Positions 1 to 11,384 of a DNA stretch of 64,000 nt are shown here, piece by piece. Numbering within the stretch: the stretch's first letter is position 1; each line of letters begins with the position of its first letter. The notes below the pieces were generated by a model, which saw nothing but the letters and a program-made list of their open reading frames with translations, was not told the origin of the DNA and did not search any database. Both the position numbers and the translations under genes were made by a program. The stretch comes from Gerris lacustris (lineage: Eukaryota; Arthropoda; Insecta; Hemiptera; Gerridae), in NCBI GenBank assembly GCA_951217055.1, contig OX578285.1:52826024-52890023 (forward strand), given 5' to 3'.

Positions 1-580
1 TGTTACATTACAACCTATTTTTAAATACATTATTAATTATATGTTTACTCGAATGTATAATTTTTTATTTGTTACATAAATATAATATATTAAATTAAAA
101 TAATTTTGATTATGGAATAAAAAATAAGTTATAAATAGAATTAGATAAGTGATGGTGAGGACCCTCAATAGAGAAAAGTAAACTCTAGAGCGAGGAATTC
201 TGGTTAATTTACAATAAAATGAGTTGAACTATAAAATTAAAGATTTTATCATTCAACGTAAAAAATATTGAAAATAAACACACATTAATTATTTAATCGG
301 CTTCATTTGATTACTTAGTGTAAAATGAAATAGAGATAATAAGATTAAATCGGGTGTGAATATTAATTTCTTTTGTTAAGAGAAACATTTATGTGGACAC
401 GTAGTGTAGAGAGTAGTGGTATTATAGTTATTACCTTTAATAAGTCAAGTTGGAAAAATCCGTAGGCATTTGTTTTCACTCGTCTATAATGCGCACCCCT
501 ATTTTAGAAAAAAATGGTTGTGCGTGAAGTCTCACGTAAAAAGGGGTTCGATGGTATGTATTGTCAACATGAAATTAGTT
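1..580. other. AT-rich unassigned sequence
   Basis: No open frame, RNA gene or repeat shared with the rest of the window was seen here. The stretch is very AT-rich with short homopolymers. Confidence 0.5.
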
Positions 581-656
581 AGAATACATAAATACATAAA
601 TTAGTTATTGGGAGGGGAAGAATACATAAATACATAAATTAGTTATTGGGAGGGGA
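581..656. repeat. 38-bp direct repeat, two units
   Basis: Two adjacent identical 38-bp units beginning AGAATACATAAATACATAAA (581-618 and 619-656). Each contains TTAGTTATTGGGAGGGGA. This is a simple recent tandem duplication. Confidence 0.9.
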
Positions 657-775
657 GACAAAAAATGTGGATGCTTTTTGCAAAAAATGGCGTTGAAAAT
701 TAAACAATTTACACGTCACTAACATTTTTTTATTTTTTTTTTTATTTAAATGTCTTATATTTTTCTAATCTACAC

Positions 776-850
776 TCTAATATCTTTCATTTGATACCCC
801 ACTCAAAATTGCACAATTTTTTTTTCGCGTGACATGAATTATCCACCATT
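776..850 (-). repeat. Family Q repeat, 3' end fragment
   Basis: On the minus strand this carries GAGTGGGGTATCAAATGAAA, the hallmark 3' segment of family Q, also seen near 3,971, 46,826, 47,637 and 49,656. Only the end of the family is recognisable here. No coding capacity was seen. Confidence 0.55.
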
Positions 851-1320
851 TTGGATTTCCAGTTAATCAGATCAAATCTATGGCCCAGCAGACCTCACAT
901 TTTGCATATTTTTTTTTATATTTTTAGTAACAGCAGAAATATAGTTGTAGGAGGGAGGGGGAGGGGTTTTGTTGCCAAATTTGCATGAAAAATTAAACAC
1001 TATTTACAAGTCAACACTATTCACAACACTATTCACAAAAGTCTTACTTTTGGCCTTTTAGATTAAAGTTTTAAGGTGTGCAGATGATATTTTAATTGTT
1101 TAAATAAACGATAAAAAAAATGAACAAATGCAAAACAACAATGAAAAATTGAAGGTCAATTCAAGCCTTTATTGGACCATTGTTAAAAATATTTTCGAGT
1201 AACAGACATTTAACAGCAATGACATTTACATCAAAAAATATTATTTTTGACACAAATTCGGTCCATTATTTTGGCCAAAACCAGATCATTGTTTAAAAAA
1301 TTAAATGACTACATTTTTCG

Positions 1321-1713
1321 GTTGAGGTATTGTATCTGGAGCATCATGTATAGAAATGAAAAAAACTGGCACATATAATTAAAGTATTTTCTGTATATTT
1401 ATAAAAAATGCACCAATTATGGATTCTTCTTCATTTTATAGGTTTTCTCTTAATACATTTTCCATATTCAGTTCTCTATTTTAAGACACACCTATATACA
1501 GGTCTATTTTGCGAATCTTGGGCGTATGTATCTGTCGTAGATAAACTAGGCTTCGATGTAGCGTATCTGGTTTTTCGAGAGAGTATGAAATGAAAAAGAA
1601 TACATAAATAATGCAATTTATATCAATATAAAGGAAACACTTTAATTATGTATGCATTGTATTTGTTAGTTTTTGCATTTCTATACATGATGCGCCAGAT
1701 ACGCTACCTCAAC
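1321..1713. repeat. Foldback with 38-bp arms
   Basis: The left arm 1321-1358 (GTTGAGGTATTGTATCTGGA...) and right arm 1676-1713 are reverse complements with about 3 mismatches in 38. The spacer is about 320 bp and AT-rich; a third partial arm lies at 1555-1570. This looks like a short non-autonomous TIR element or an old inverted duplication. No clear target duplication was found. The 61-codon open frame inside (1408-1593) has no recognisable content. Confidence 0.65.
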
Positions 1714-3785
1714 CATTTTTCCCCCTGAAATTAATTAGTTTCATTTGGTACACTAACGTACCTATATTCTAATTTTTATTATTATTATTTTTTTTATTTT
1801 TTTTTTGGTATATAATATATATTAAAATTAATCCGCAGTTTGATTATAAATTTTCCCCAAAATATTCGTAAAAACTTTTTTTTTGCGTTCGATACCAACC
1901 CCTTTTATAAATCAATTAGCTAAATACCCGTGGAAAAACATTATTAAAGCAGAGGTTTTGCTTCCTGTACTTTCTCCGGTGTTTATCGCATCTCTGGGTG
2001 AAATTGGAAATATTTATTGATAGGTGCTAACAAACCTAGAGACCTTTCCCAAACATCAACTTTCTAGCTTCAGAAGGTCTGTCTTGGCTCAATCCCCTCC
2101 CTTTTTATTTTCTTTGTACCTTACTTTCTTCAGTAGGGAACGAATTTCAGAGAATGCCTCCTTGCAAACATCAATATGCAAATTGCTTGTATAGAGTATA
2201 GTCGATTGCTTCTTGCTTACCGTGTAAATGGCAGTGGCGAAATATACAGCCTTATACACATTGGCGAGCCCTAGCCTGTAATACTCGCCACAATACACAA
2301 CCCTGACTCATCTATTTTTAATCTTTAGAGTTTATTGGTTTGCTTTGAGTTTTAATCAATATAAGTTATGTATCAAAGGTTTTGAAGTGACTGGAGCATT
2401 TTATAGTGTTTTACCCGTTGATTAATTCTTTTATACTTCGGATTTATCAAGATATTTTCCTAGCTTTTCGTTGATAAGGAAAATAATATATTTTGCACAA
2501 GCTATTAGTTGTTAAGCGCTAATTAAATTATATTTGTGTACGATACACAAATAACAGAATTGATATTAGAGTGGAGTTTCAAGTGAATTCAATTTGTGGT
2601 AAGTTTATCGAGCAGATTCCGAGGGGGTAGTTTTATTAGGAGTAGCAAGCACCCTTTTAATCTCGATCCTTCGACTCCTTTTCAAAATTCTCTTAACCTT
2701 AAAATCCTTTTTTCCTCGAACTTCGACCTTTAAGATGACCTTTAGCTGAAAGTCGACTCTACTCTATACACGAAATATTAATATATGTTGTTCGATATTT
2801 AATTATTTTCGAGATAGAAGGCGTGGATAAGGGCCGAGTTTCTCGTCGGCTTCCCTTTTTAATGAATATAAATAGCTTCTTGGGCCGATGAATTTCATTA
2901 TCACCGAAATGGTCTGAAAATTCTGGAAATGTACAGACATTTTATCTATTTTTATCGATTGATTCACAGAAAATGGATATCCTCTCCGATTCAAAAAGTT
3001 AGTTAACGCGATAGTAAATAAGTCCGACAGATTGTGGGTTTTAAATGGTTACGACACCTAGGCTTAACATGCTATGCCTCTAAACCTTTTTTTCTTATCA
3101 TAAATAGACCTTAAGTCACTGCACGAACAACTAAAAATATTTTTTAAAACTCTACAACCTTATTATCTTGTTTAGGAGGGTTTATTTAATTTGTTTGTCT
3201 CTGCTTAGCTATAAGAAAGCTGTCAAGTCTAGGTCCAGTCTGTCACAATCAATCAAAACTATAGGTTCTCCTTTGATATTCCGCTCGGATATTTGGTCGA
3301 GGAAACTCTTTCTGGCACAAATCATATTCTATCGTGCTTACTGATAGAACTTAAATATCTATGTCTGTGTTAATTAACTGAATATTCATTAATTGAATTA
3401 ATTTAGACTACCCGAAATGACAATGTTCAATACGAATGAAACGTCCGACAAAGAATGCTCTCGCTATGACGGCTGCTGCTTTGTGTGTAGGTGTATCACA
3501 AACAAAACTAATCAGAACTAACCTCTTTAAAAAATCTAGCGGTACCTCTTCATGTTTATTTCTATTAAATATTTAGTTTTTGCCAAACGCAAAACGGTTA
3601 TCACAGTTCGATCACAATTAGACCCGATTCGTCAATTTAGTTGCCGACGGTTTTAAGCATGAGTTAAAGTATTTTAAAGGAATTAAAAAAAAATATAAAC
3701 GAATTATATGAGACTAAACTCCCCTAACCTGCATTCAACTAATACTGACTGGGAAGTGGTCCCAGAAAATTTAAATTTTATAATA
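1714..3785. other. Unassigned AT-rich sequence
   Basis: No convincing gene was found. A minus-strand open frame (2298-2089) has a GTAAGC donor-like site near 2222 and moderate complexity, but its translation is not recognised. It could be a chance frame or a single host exon. The rest is AT-rich without detectable repeats. Confidence 0.35.
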
Positions 3786-3787
3786 TT

Positions 3788-4012
3788 TAGAGTTTAGTAG
3801 ATCCTTCTCGAAACCTTTATTATGCTAAAGGTGATGTGTCTATCTGTCAATCGCTCTTTGGTGTATATCTTCTGAATCCATTAAGTTTAAAACAATCGCT
3901 CAATATGTAATATGCCCAATTCCCGAAGATGTGGTGAATTCAGATATATAAATATATTTATAATTTTCGAGTGGGGAATCAAATGAAAGCTGCTGAAGAG
4001 TAGGTTAAAAAT
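3788..4012 (+). repeat. Family Q repeat copy
   Basis: Shares TAGATCCTTCTC at its start, a clear CGCTCTTTGGTGTATATCT segment, and the 3' block TTTTCGAGTGGGGAATCAAA with the copy at 46604-46880. It abuts the BEL/Pao fragment. Family Q has a chance-like coding content only. Confidence 0.7.
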
Positions 4013-4042
4013 ATATACTAGTACGAGTATATATTATTTTGT

Positions 4043-4438
4043 TTGGAAAAAAATAGATTGGCCATTAGCAGTCGTCAAGAAATTATTTCCGGTCGGGACG
4101 AGGTCGAACGACTGGTAAAAGTAAAAACCTCTACAGGAGTACTAACTCGTCCGATTCAGAGACTTGTTCCTTTAAAGGGAGCTTTAAAAACTGAGGATAA
4201 AAACAACGCCAACAGCGAAGAATTAGAGTTAGATTCTGCTGCTCAGGATCAAAAACCTAATGAAGAAGTAATCTCTACAGGTGTTGAAACCACCAGGAGT
4301 GGTCGACCCATACGTAAACCATGCATTATTAAATTACACTTTCTGTTGTACTTCAGTGAGAACTGGTTGGGAGCCAGTTCTCAAGATAGGAGTGTGTTAT
4401 GCTTTGCTATTGTTTTGTTTAAATTTGATATATCTTGA
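4043..4438 (+). pseudogene. BEL/Pao retrotransposon Pol C-terminus (fragment)
   Basis: A 131-codon frame. Residues about 15-50 (GRDEVERLVKVKTSTGVL then TRPIQRLVPL) match the C-terminal DUF5641-type segment that follows the integrase core in BEL/Pao polyproteins, including the TRPIQRLVPL signature. Residues about 84-93 (TRSGRPIRKP) match the basic tail usual at the end of these polyproteins. Protease, reverse transcriptase, RNase H and the integrase core are absent, so the fragment is strongly 5'-truncated and its ATG is fortuitous. Family Q repeat lies directly upstream. The last 38 or so codons probably read into the former untranslated region or LTR. Certain as a retroelement relic, less so in exact boundaries. 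Confidence 0.8.
4358..4382. other. Perfect 9-bp hairpin downstream of Pol remnant
   Basis: GAGAACTGG and CCAGTTCTC pair perfectly around a 7-nt loop. It sits just before a TGTGTTATGC that could be an LTR start. A role is not evident. Confidence 0.6.
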
Positions 4439-4491
4439 CTAAAAATATAAGATACTTTTCAATCTTATAAAATAGAGTTTTATATAGCTTT

Positions 4492-5384
4492 CTAAGTTTG
4501 ATTATTTTCCGTAATCTGATTATATCGTATTTTCGGGTTCATGAACCTTAACACGGTACAAGTTTTGTGATTTATTGAGTTTTCTGACATTGCTATATAA
4601 GGAGCTTCAAGATATTTTCGTTTTGTTTCATTTCTCTCTATATCGATTATTTCAATATTTTCTTTGTCTATTTGGTGATTATAATTGGTAGTATGAATGA
4701 CGAGAGCAGTTTTCCAATTTTTAGATTGTAGGTCATGATTTCTAATCATTGCATGGTTTCTTCAATGTAAATTTTATTGCAGTCTTTTCAGTTGATTTTG
4801 TAAATTACAACTGTTTTTTTCTTTTAGATTATGGTGAAATTTATTTTTGATCTTATTTATTGGCCTAATAATCCATATTTTATATTATCACAGTCGAAAT
4901 TTTTTAAAGATATTTAGATATTTTCAGTTAGTCCTTTAATCTAAGTAAGGGATTTATAGTATTTACTTTTTATATGTAGGCTATTTTGGTTGTATTTGAG
5001 CTATGGGCCTAAAATTTATTTATTATTTTTTGGGGGTATTTTTTTTTTTTAATCTCAAGTTTTTTTAATATTATGTTTTTGAGTGTTGGTATAAATTTTA
5101 TCTGTCAGTGCAATTGCTTTTTTTTTTTTATTAAATTGAGAACGTATTTTCTTTTTTGATAGAACGGGTGTCTAGAGTGGTAATTAAGAAATAAACCTTT
5201 TTTAATAGCTTTTTCATACCATATGGTAGTAATTTGGCCGTTCTTTTCTCTAATAATGGATTACTCTAAGTAATTTATTTTGTTGTCTAATTCTCTTTCT
5301 ATGGTTAAAAAATGTTCATGTTTCTTCTATATAAGTGTTTTTTATTATGATAATTATGTCATCTATGTATAAATAAATTCTGGC
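4492..5384 (-). pseudogene. Penelope-like element remnant A (RT end and GIY-YIG C-terminus)
   Basis: Read on the minus strand, the order is: a YIDD catalytic box of reverse transcriptase (5358-5369) followed by an isoleucine run; an RT-distal segment (NKINYLE and TTIWYEKAIKKGLFLNYHS in shifting frames); a linker; then the C-terminal part of the GIY-YIG endonuclease. That last part is an open frame at 4749-4492 with KTALVIHTTNYNHQIDKENI and a DIERNETKRKYLEA block. This RT followed by GIY-YIG order is diagnostic of Penelope-like retroelements. Several stops and frameshifts make it non-functional. It faces remnant B, with which it forms a long inverted repeat. Confidence 0.8.
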
Positions 5385-5885
5385 GCATAGCTCAAACAAA
5401 TACAGCCAAAATAGTCAGCATAGAAAACGTAAAATTCCATAAATCCCTTACTTATATTAAATGACTAACTGAAAATATCAAAAAAACTTTCGAACAAAGA
5501 TTTCGACTGTGATATTATAAAATTCGGATTAAGGCCAATAAATAAGATCAAAAATAAATTTCACCATAATCTAAAAGAAAAACAGACGTAATTTACAAAA
5601 TCAATTGTAAACCAACTGCAACTGAAGTATACATTGGAGAAACCATGTAAAGATTGGAAAATAGAATAAAATAACATAATTATGACATACAATTTAAAAA
5701 TTGCTCTCACCATTCATACTACCAATTATAATCACCAAATAGACAAAGAAAAAAATTGAAATAATAGATATAGAGAGGAATGAAACAAACCGAAAATATC
5801 TTGAAGCTGCTTATATAGAAATGCCAGAAAACTCAATAAATCAAAAAACAGATTCAATAGACTTAAGCAAATATTATTCAGGTAA
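5385..5885 (+). pseudogene. Penelope-like element remnant B (linker and GIY-YIG)
   Basis: Inverted copy of 4492-5010: both contain the CATAGCTCAAA, AAATCCCTTACTTA and GACTAACTGAAAATAT blocks in the same order. It encodes a degraded GIY-YIG C-terminus (the IHTTNYNHQIDKEK segment around 5714-5752) with interrupting stops. With remnant A it makes a head-to-head inverted repeat of roughly 500-bp arms. Penelope-like elements often generate inverted or tandem partial copies. Confidence 0.75.
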
Positions 5886-6289
5886 TTTGAAATTAAAATG
5901 TCAATTTATAATTTTCCGCCAGAATTCACTCTTACTTAGTTAACACGCAACATTAAATATGATATAATAAACGTCTAAACGCGTTAATTAATTTTATGTA
6001 TTTAATTATATAAAATTATAGTGATAATATTATTGTGTTACTTTCTAACAACCTCTCAAGTCATAATTATGAAATGGTACCACAAAATGTTTAGGACATA
6101 ATTTTAATATAACTAATTTTAAAGATAATAACAGATATAGAATATCCTTTAAATTGATTAAATACGTCAGAAAACCACATTAATGCAATCAAAAGCAATT
6201 TAATAACCCAGATAATTAAGTTTCAAAAACTAAATAAATTTAAACACTTCAAACAGGAGTAATAGAAAATCAAATATGTATATTTAGAT
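5886..6289. other. AT-rich spacer between PLE remnants
   Basis: No motif recognised. It may be decayed N-terminal PLE sequence, since the frame becomes recognisable from about 6,300 onward. Confidence 0.3.
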
Positions 6290-7490
6290 TCTACAAAAAC
6301 TAAAATATTTTTAAATCAAAATACAGATCTTATAGTATGTAAAGCAGACAAAAGAAACCTAACAGTCATTATGTTAAAAAGAAATATGGTATAATTTCTA
6401 GACAATAAAAATAATTTAGAGGAAAAAAATTAAGGAAATTAGAAAAAAAAAATATAATAATTTAATAGAAAAACTCCTTAAACAAATTTACAAGGATGAA
6501 ATAACGGTGTCTTTTGATACAAAATCAATGCTTAGCAATATTTCGCATGTAGAACTCTACAGAATCTTTCAAAAAGAAGGGCATTATATAAATCCTTACA
6601 CCAATATCCAATATAAAACTACATTTTTAGAATGAATAAAATGTTGCTGTAATATTACGTATTTACAATTTAAAGATATTATAGTATATGGAATAATGAA
6701 AGAGTCCCTATGGGTGGAAAATGTCAGTAAATCTTACTGGAATCTTAATTAATAATCTAACTACTAAAATTTTAGAATCGCTTAATTGTAAACCTAAATT
6801 TATAAGTAAATACGTAGATGATTAATTTATAATAGTTAAGAAAACACAATGTAAAAAAATGACTAGATGCACTTAATAGCCAAAATAAAAATTTAATTTA
6901 CACAATAGAAGAAAACTTAATAAAATTAACTTTTTAGATTTATCCCTAATTAGAGAAGAATGTGGCCATATTGATAAAGAAAAAAAAAAAAGAAAAGACA
7001 TTATAAAGAAAAAAAATTCTTAATTTTCAAAAGTAACCACCCTTTTGCAAAAAAAAATGAATGCAGTCAATAATTTAATTAATCGAGCTACATCATTAAC
7101 AGATAAAAAATATTTACAATTAGTTAAATAAGATATTTTTGCAAAATTAACAAAAAATCTATATCCACAACATATAATCATTAAAATAATAATCTTAAAA
7201 TAAAAAATAATTATAATGAAATTCCAAATAATAACCCTACAAAAAAATGTTTATTTATAATATGAAATAAGAAAAAAAATAAAAAAAATAAAATTGGATG
7301 TAAAATACCATGTCAAAAATGCGATAATGTCTATATTGGACAATGTAAACAAACACTAAAGAATAGATTAAGCCAACATAAATGTAATGTGGAAAAGAAT
7401 GATAATAAGACTGCTTTAGCAATTCAAGCGAAAGTAAAAAATCATAAAAGTGAAAAGTAAAAATTATAGATTAAATGTTAAGAATAAAAA
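6290..7490 (+). pseudogene. Penelope-like element remnant C (RT and GIY-YIG)
   Basis: The segments follow the PLE order. An N-terminal segment reads LIVCKADKRNLTVIM near 6,331. The RT catalytic motif A has VSFDTKS at 6507-6527. The YVDD box is at 6811-6822. The following INFLDLSLIRE block is near 6,930. The endonuclease has IPCQKCDNVYIGQ with the GIY-YIG core VYIG at 7329-7340, then LKNRLSQHK. Multiple stops and frameshifts mean it is a pseudogene. Downstream it is cut by the truncated foldback element at 7,493. Among the three PLE remnants this is the most complete. Confidence 0.85.
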
Positions 7491-7492
7491 AT

Positions 7493-8336
7493 TTTGATAG
7501 CATATTTGGATTTTACTGTGAAAAATTATAAAATTTTACTTGAAACGTTTTTTTTTAATCTCCAATATTTTGCATAGATAGCAAAATAACCCTTCGAAAA
7601 TAGTAAAAAAATAACACTTATGTTGTTATAAAATCTAAACGGGTTGATATAAAGTAATGGAACTTGGGGGATCTGTACTATGTAAAGGGAGGTGTGTATT
7701 CATCCACTCGCGTTCTAGGGGCAACCACCATTTTGCCCCCAGGCACTTAAATCTACCATTTTTATACTTTTTCCCCATATAGGGGGCAAAATATTGAAGA
7801 TAGAAAAAAAGTTTGAAGTAAAATATTCTTATTTTTCACCGTAGAATCTAAATCTTCTATCAAAAATATACACACCAGTTTGAAATTTTGAAGTTAGGTG
7901 GCCTGGGGGGAAAAGTGGTGGCTGCCCCTAGTGCGCGAATGCATGAAAATAAACTTCCCTTTACATGGTACGGATCCCCTAAGTTTGATTAATTTATCTC
8001 TAACTGTTTAGATTTTAAATAGTATTATCGGAAGGGTTATTTTGCTATCTTTGCCCCCCTATAGGGGGAAAAATATTGGAGATAGAAACAAAAGTTACAA
8101 GTAAAATGTTATTATTTTTCACCGTAGAATCCAAATATGCTATAAAAAATATACACTCCAATTAGAAATTTGGAAGTTGAGTAGCCTAGGGGAAAAGTGG
8201 GTGGTTGCCCCTAGTAAGCGATTACAAAAAAACAAACTTCCCTTTGCATGGTACGGATCCCCCAAGTTTCATTAATTTATCTTATACCATTCGAAAGTTA
8301 AGAGGGGGGGGGGGGGGGGACTTTTGGATCACCCTG
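7493..8336. mobile_element. CAGGGTGATCC foldback element, 5'-truncated
   Basis: The right end is complete: a G-run, then ACTTTTGGATCACCCTG (8320-8336). It shares internal blocks with the full copy at 23278-24307: TTGATAGCATATTTGGATT, CTTGGGGGATCTGTAC and GGGGCAACCACC in alternating orientation. The left roughly 190 bp are missing where it meets PLE remnant C. The body is built of inverted and direct copies of a roughly 200-bp module, so it folds on itself. Non-coding and non-autonomous. Confidence 0.8.
8304..8319. repeat. Poly-G tract (16 G)
   Basis: Uninterrupted G run inside the right end of the foldback element. The equivalent tract is present at the ends of the second copy. Confidence 0.95.
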
Positions 8337-8498
8337 TATAATTGACGTTTTCATCATGCAAATAAAAGATATAAGACTACAAATTAATTATAAATAGAAA
8401 AGACGTTTCATTTGATATAATAATATAAAAAATAAATAATAAACTGACCTTTATAGTTATCTCTGCAAATTTTAAAGATTAATATAACATCTTTTATT
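8337..8498. other. AT-rich flank of LTR element
   Basis: No feature was seen. It ends in the GAAAG that serves as the 5' target duplication of the LTR element. Confidence 0.5.
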
Positions 8499-8503
8499 GA
8501 AAG
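8499..8503. other. Target site duplication, left (GAAAG)
   Basis: GAAAG here and at 9954-9958 flank the two LTRs exactly. Five base pairs is the usual length for LTR-retrotransposon integrases. Confidence 0.9.
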
Positions 8504-8622
8504 TGACACATACTTGTGTCAACTGACAACTTGTCAGATGTAATTTATATATATATATTGTAAATATATTCTCAGTCTTGGATTAACCACAGAACGGTAT
8601 TGTTATTTCTCAAGATAGAACA
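8504..8622 (+). repeat. 5' LTR (119 bp)
   Basis: Starts TGACACATACTTGTGTCA and ends GATAGAACA (TG...CA boundaries). It matches the 3' LTR at both ends, with two substitutions seen in the 3' part (ACAGAACGG versus ACAGATTGG). The first 35 bp contain two perfect palindromes, TGACACA/TGTGTCA and CTGACAA/TTGTCAG. The LTR is very short for a Ty3-type element. Confidence 0.92.
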
Positions 8623-8723
8623 GCGGCGACGAGGATAAAACTAAAACGAACACTATCAGGACAGAACAGAACAACCAAGAACTAACGAATCTGAAAAAAG
8701 CACGGACAGTCATTACAGGACAG

Positions 8724-8978
8724 ATGACAAGATTGACAAGATTTTATAACAACGGAAAATCAGGATCTAATCTCGAAGAACATGAAGTTACAACTGGACT
8801 GGACGCACTCGAACACATGTTTAATAAGTACGATGAGATACAAGATAAAATTGACATAATGACTGACAATGACTTTTTAGAACAAGAAATAGACTATCGC
8901 ACAGAAATTACGGAACTCTACATGGAAATAAAAAAAATGTATACAGTTATTAAGGACTACAAATACAGTACTTTATAA
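8724..8978 (+). CDS. Gag N-terminal frame of LTR element
   Basis: An 84-codon frame. The central segment (LDALEHMFNKYDEIQDKID, about residues 27-45) and the acidic, helical remainder resemble the N-terminal coiled region of insect retrotransposon Gag proteins (the DUF1759-like LExxxxKYDEIQ pattern). No methionine closer to the 5' LTR is obvious. The frame closes at 8978, and the zinc-knuckle frame that follows is in a different phase. A frameshift or a deletion therefore separates the two halves of what was probably one Gag. Its role would be assembly of virus-like particles. Confidence is good that it is Gag-derived, lower that it is still translated. Confidence 0.65.
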   Translation: MTRLTRFYNNGKSGSNLEEHEVTTGLDALEHMFNKYDEIQDKIDIMTDNDFLEQEIDYRTEITELYMEIKKMYTVIKDYKYSTL

Positions 8979-9051
8979 TACAGACAATACCATAACTAAT
9001 AATATAGACAAAAATAAAAATGAGGAATTAGCTTGTACACAGACAGTAGAC

Positions 9052-9531
9052 ATGGCAACAACGATTGAACTGGCAAAAAATGACAATTTACTTATAGCCA
9101 AACCTGAACAAAACCAAACTATATTTCAAATAAATAAAAACAATTCGATGACAAGACAGCCGACAGAATCAAATTATTCAAAATTTCAAAAACAAAAATC
9201 GAACAACTTTGATATTTTGAAGGACCGCTGTTTTAGGTGTGACTCAAAAGAACATAGGGGACAGAACTGTAGGCACATAACGACAATTTGTACGTACTGT
9301 AAAAAATATGGACACTTAGAAAGGGTATGCTTGACAGAGACAACAGAAAATTATATACTGCTTGAACAAGAACTTTCGGAAAACGAAGAAAATTTTAACC
9401 ATGAAATCAATGTGATAACTTGTGAAAGAACTGAAATTTTTTTTGTAAAACGAACACCAACTTTTGACCGTAATTGGATACGTAAAAGAAAAGAAGACAC
9501 GAATACAAGGAAAAGTGGATATTCGGAATAG
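9052..9531 (+). CDS. Gag C-terminal frame with two zinc knuckles
   Basis: A 159-codon frame. Residues about 60-73 (CFRCDSKEHRGQNC, 9229-9270) and 80-93 (CTYCKKYGHLERVC, 9289-9330) are two CX2CX4HX4C retroviral-type zinc knuckles of a nucleocapsid. The N-terminal third is Asn/Lys/Gln-rich linker and the C-terminus is Lys/Arg-rich. Function by family: packaging of the element's RNA. The frame stops before a GAC-ACG-GAC-type imperfect repeat (9540-9584) and the polypurine tract, so no pol follows. Upstream Gag sequence lies in another frame (8724-8978). Confidence 0.85.
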   Translation: MATTIELAKNDNLLIAKPEQNQTIFQINKNNSMTRQPTESNYSKFQKQKSNNFDILKDRCFRCDSKEHRGQNCRHITTICTYCKKYGHLERVCLTETTENYILLEQELSENEENFNHEINVITCERTEIFFVKRTPTFDRNWIRKRKEDTNTRKSGYSE

Positions 9532-9647
9532 TGGCGGCCAGACACGGACAACTACACGGACAACTACACGGACCACTACACGGTGAAAGAAGATGGAACG
9601 CAAGTTGAACATCGGAGGCATATTGACCAGCTGCGTTCCTTGTCAAT

Positions 9648-9661
9648 TAAGGGTGGAGGAT
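9648..9661 (+). other. Polypurine tract
   Basis: AAGGGTGGAGGA immediately precedes the TG of the 3' LTR, the expected plus-strand primer position. Confidence 0.75.
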
Positions 9662-9953
<292 letters not shown>

Positions 9954-9958
9954 GAAAG
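9954..9958. other. Target site duplication, right (GAAAG)
   Basis: Exact match to 8499-8503, immediately after the CA end of the 3' LTR. Confidence 0.9.
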
Positions 9959-10287
9959 ATAACGTATAATATATATTGATTATAAGATTATCAAATTAGT
10001 CAGTAACTCGTTAACAATAGAAAAAGAGAGATTTATTACATAGTTACTCAAATATGTGATTTGTTTTTTTATATAGTAAAAAGAAAAAAAAAATGGACAA
10101 ATTAATTTAAGGTAAAATAATTTATATTAAATGTGTTTATGTTATTGTTTTTAAATGCAATTATTTTATTTAAACTTAAGATTGTTGAATTTTATTTTTG
10201 TTAACAATAAATATATGAAAATAAAAAAAAAAAATATATATTTTATGATCTAATAGTAAATTGTTATATTATTGTTTGTGTCATTTT
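9959..10287. other. AT-rich unassigned sequence
   Basis: Homopolymer-rich, no gene or repeat recognised. Confidence 0.4.
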
Positions 10288-10322
10288 AGGCCTGAATATG
10301 CTGAGGTATGGGCGAAATATAG
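10288..10322 (+). other. PLE-type hairpin motif, diverged
   Basis: GGCCTGAATATGCTGAGGTA followed by TGGGCGAAATATAGCC is a diverged version of the motif at 63753-63791 (CCTGAAGATGCCCAGG then TTTGGGCGAAATATAGC). Two further copies lie at 22787-22825 and 63264-63291 on the minus strand. The CTGANGA...GAAA layout recalls a hammerhead ribozyme core, which some PLEs carry, but the fit is imperfect. Confidence 0.5.
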
Positions 10323-11384
10323 CCTGTAAAATTAATTTAAAAAAAATATATATTTTAAATTGTTCATTCCTTAAGACTAATTATAAGAAAAAGAAAAGAA
10401 GAAGTATTTTATTTCGATTGGATCTTATTGTCCTTCAAGAAAAAATTCCCGTATTATTTTGTTATCCTTTTTCCCTACTTCTTTATTTGTTTGCTTTATT
10501 TTATTTATTTTTTTTTCATCCTTAAACTAGGAAAAGCGGAAAAAAATAATTTGTTAGAAAAAATAATACTATAGGGTCTGGGTTATTTAATTTATTTTTC
10601 TCTCTCTCTATCCGTCGGATTAAATTAAACCAATGAACTGAATTGACCGGGTCTCCCTTCATTGTACCGAGTAAATTGATGAGCAAAAACTTTCAGTCCA
10701 ATTGAACCAATAAATTATTTATTTTCCAAGGCTTTGACATTATTTGTCAATCCAAGTAAACAAGGTATGTTCGTGTCAAATTTAACTGTTATAAAACAAA
10801 GGTGCGTTTAGGTCGGCGTCGTCAACAGGTACCCAAAAATATATTTCTTTTTTATAATAAGTAAACAGTAGTAAGAGTCCAAACTGACTTCAAGCAAATT
10901 CTCATTATCTATTTATCTAACTAAGGCCAGAGTACGTCTCTCTTAGTTATACCTATACCGATCGCATTCAACTGGACATAAAAAGTCGCATAATCTCATA
11001 TAGTTATTATCTTATCATTTACTTATTTTCTCCCAACTTAACGCTGTAAAAATTAATTGGTTTTCAGCTGCTAACCGATTTTCTATTAAATGGCTAAGTC
11101 AAACTGCATTATTTTTGCTACCGACAATTATCCGTATCCTTCTTCATTCCGCTTATCGCCTTATTTACTAATATTGTCCCCTACATTGAAAAATGCATCG
11201 ATACGTTTCGTTGTCAATATTTTATACGTATCAAGGAAAAACTTTTATTGAGAAAACAATCACAGTCAATAATCGATTTGTTAAACACACATTTTCCTAG
11301 TTAACAAAAAGCAAACTTGACATTTGAAGATCATCGCTGTTTTTTTAAACAATTTCTTCTCCATATCCATTTGCTATTTGTCGT
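10323..11384. other. Unassigned sequence, low repeat content
   Basis: Less repetitive than most of the window. The 75-codon plus-strand frame at 10298-10525 is low-complexity (Phe/Leu/Lys) and unconvincing. No splice-consistent exon was found. Confidence 0.35.

Noticed and set aside
3418..3522. 35-codon cysteine-containing frame (ECSRYDGCCFVCRC)
   Set aside because: Too short, no signal sequence, no relatives in the window. Chance cysteines are expected in one of thousands of short frames.
10288..10322. An active hammerhead ribozyme
   Set aside because: This copy has a broken stem II and an altered CTGANGA core. Only the general motif is retained.
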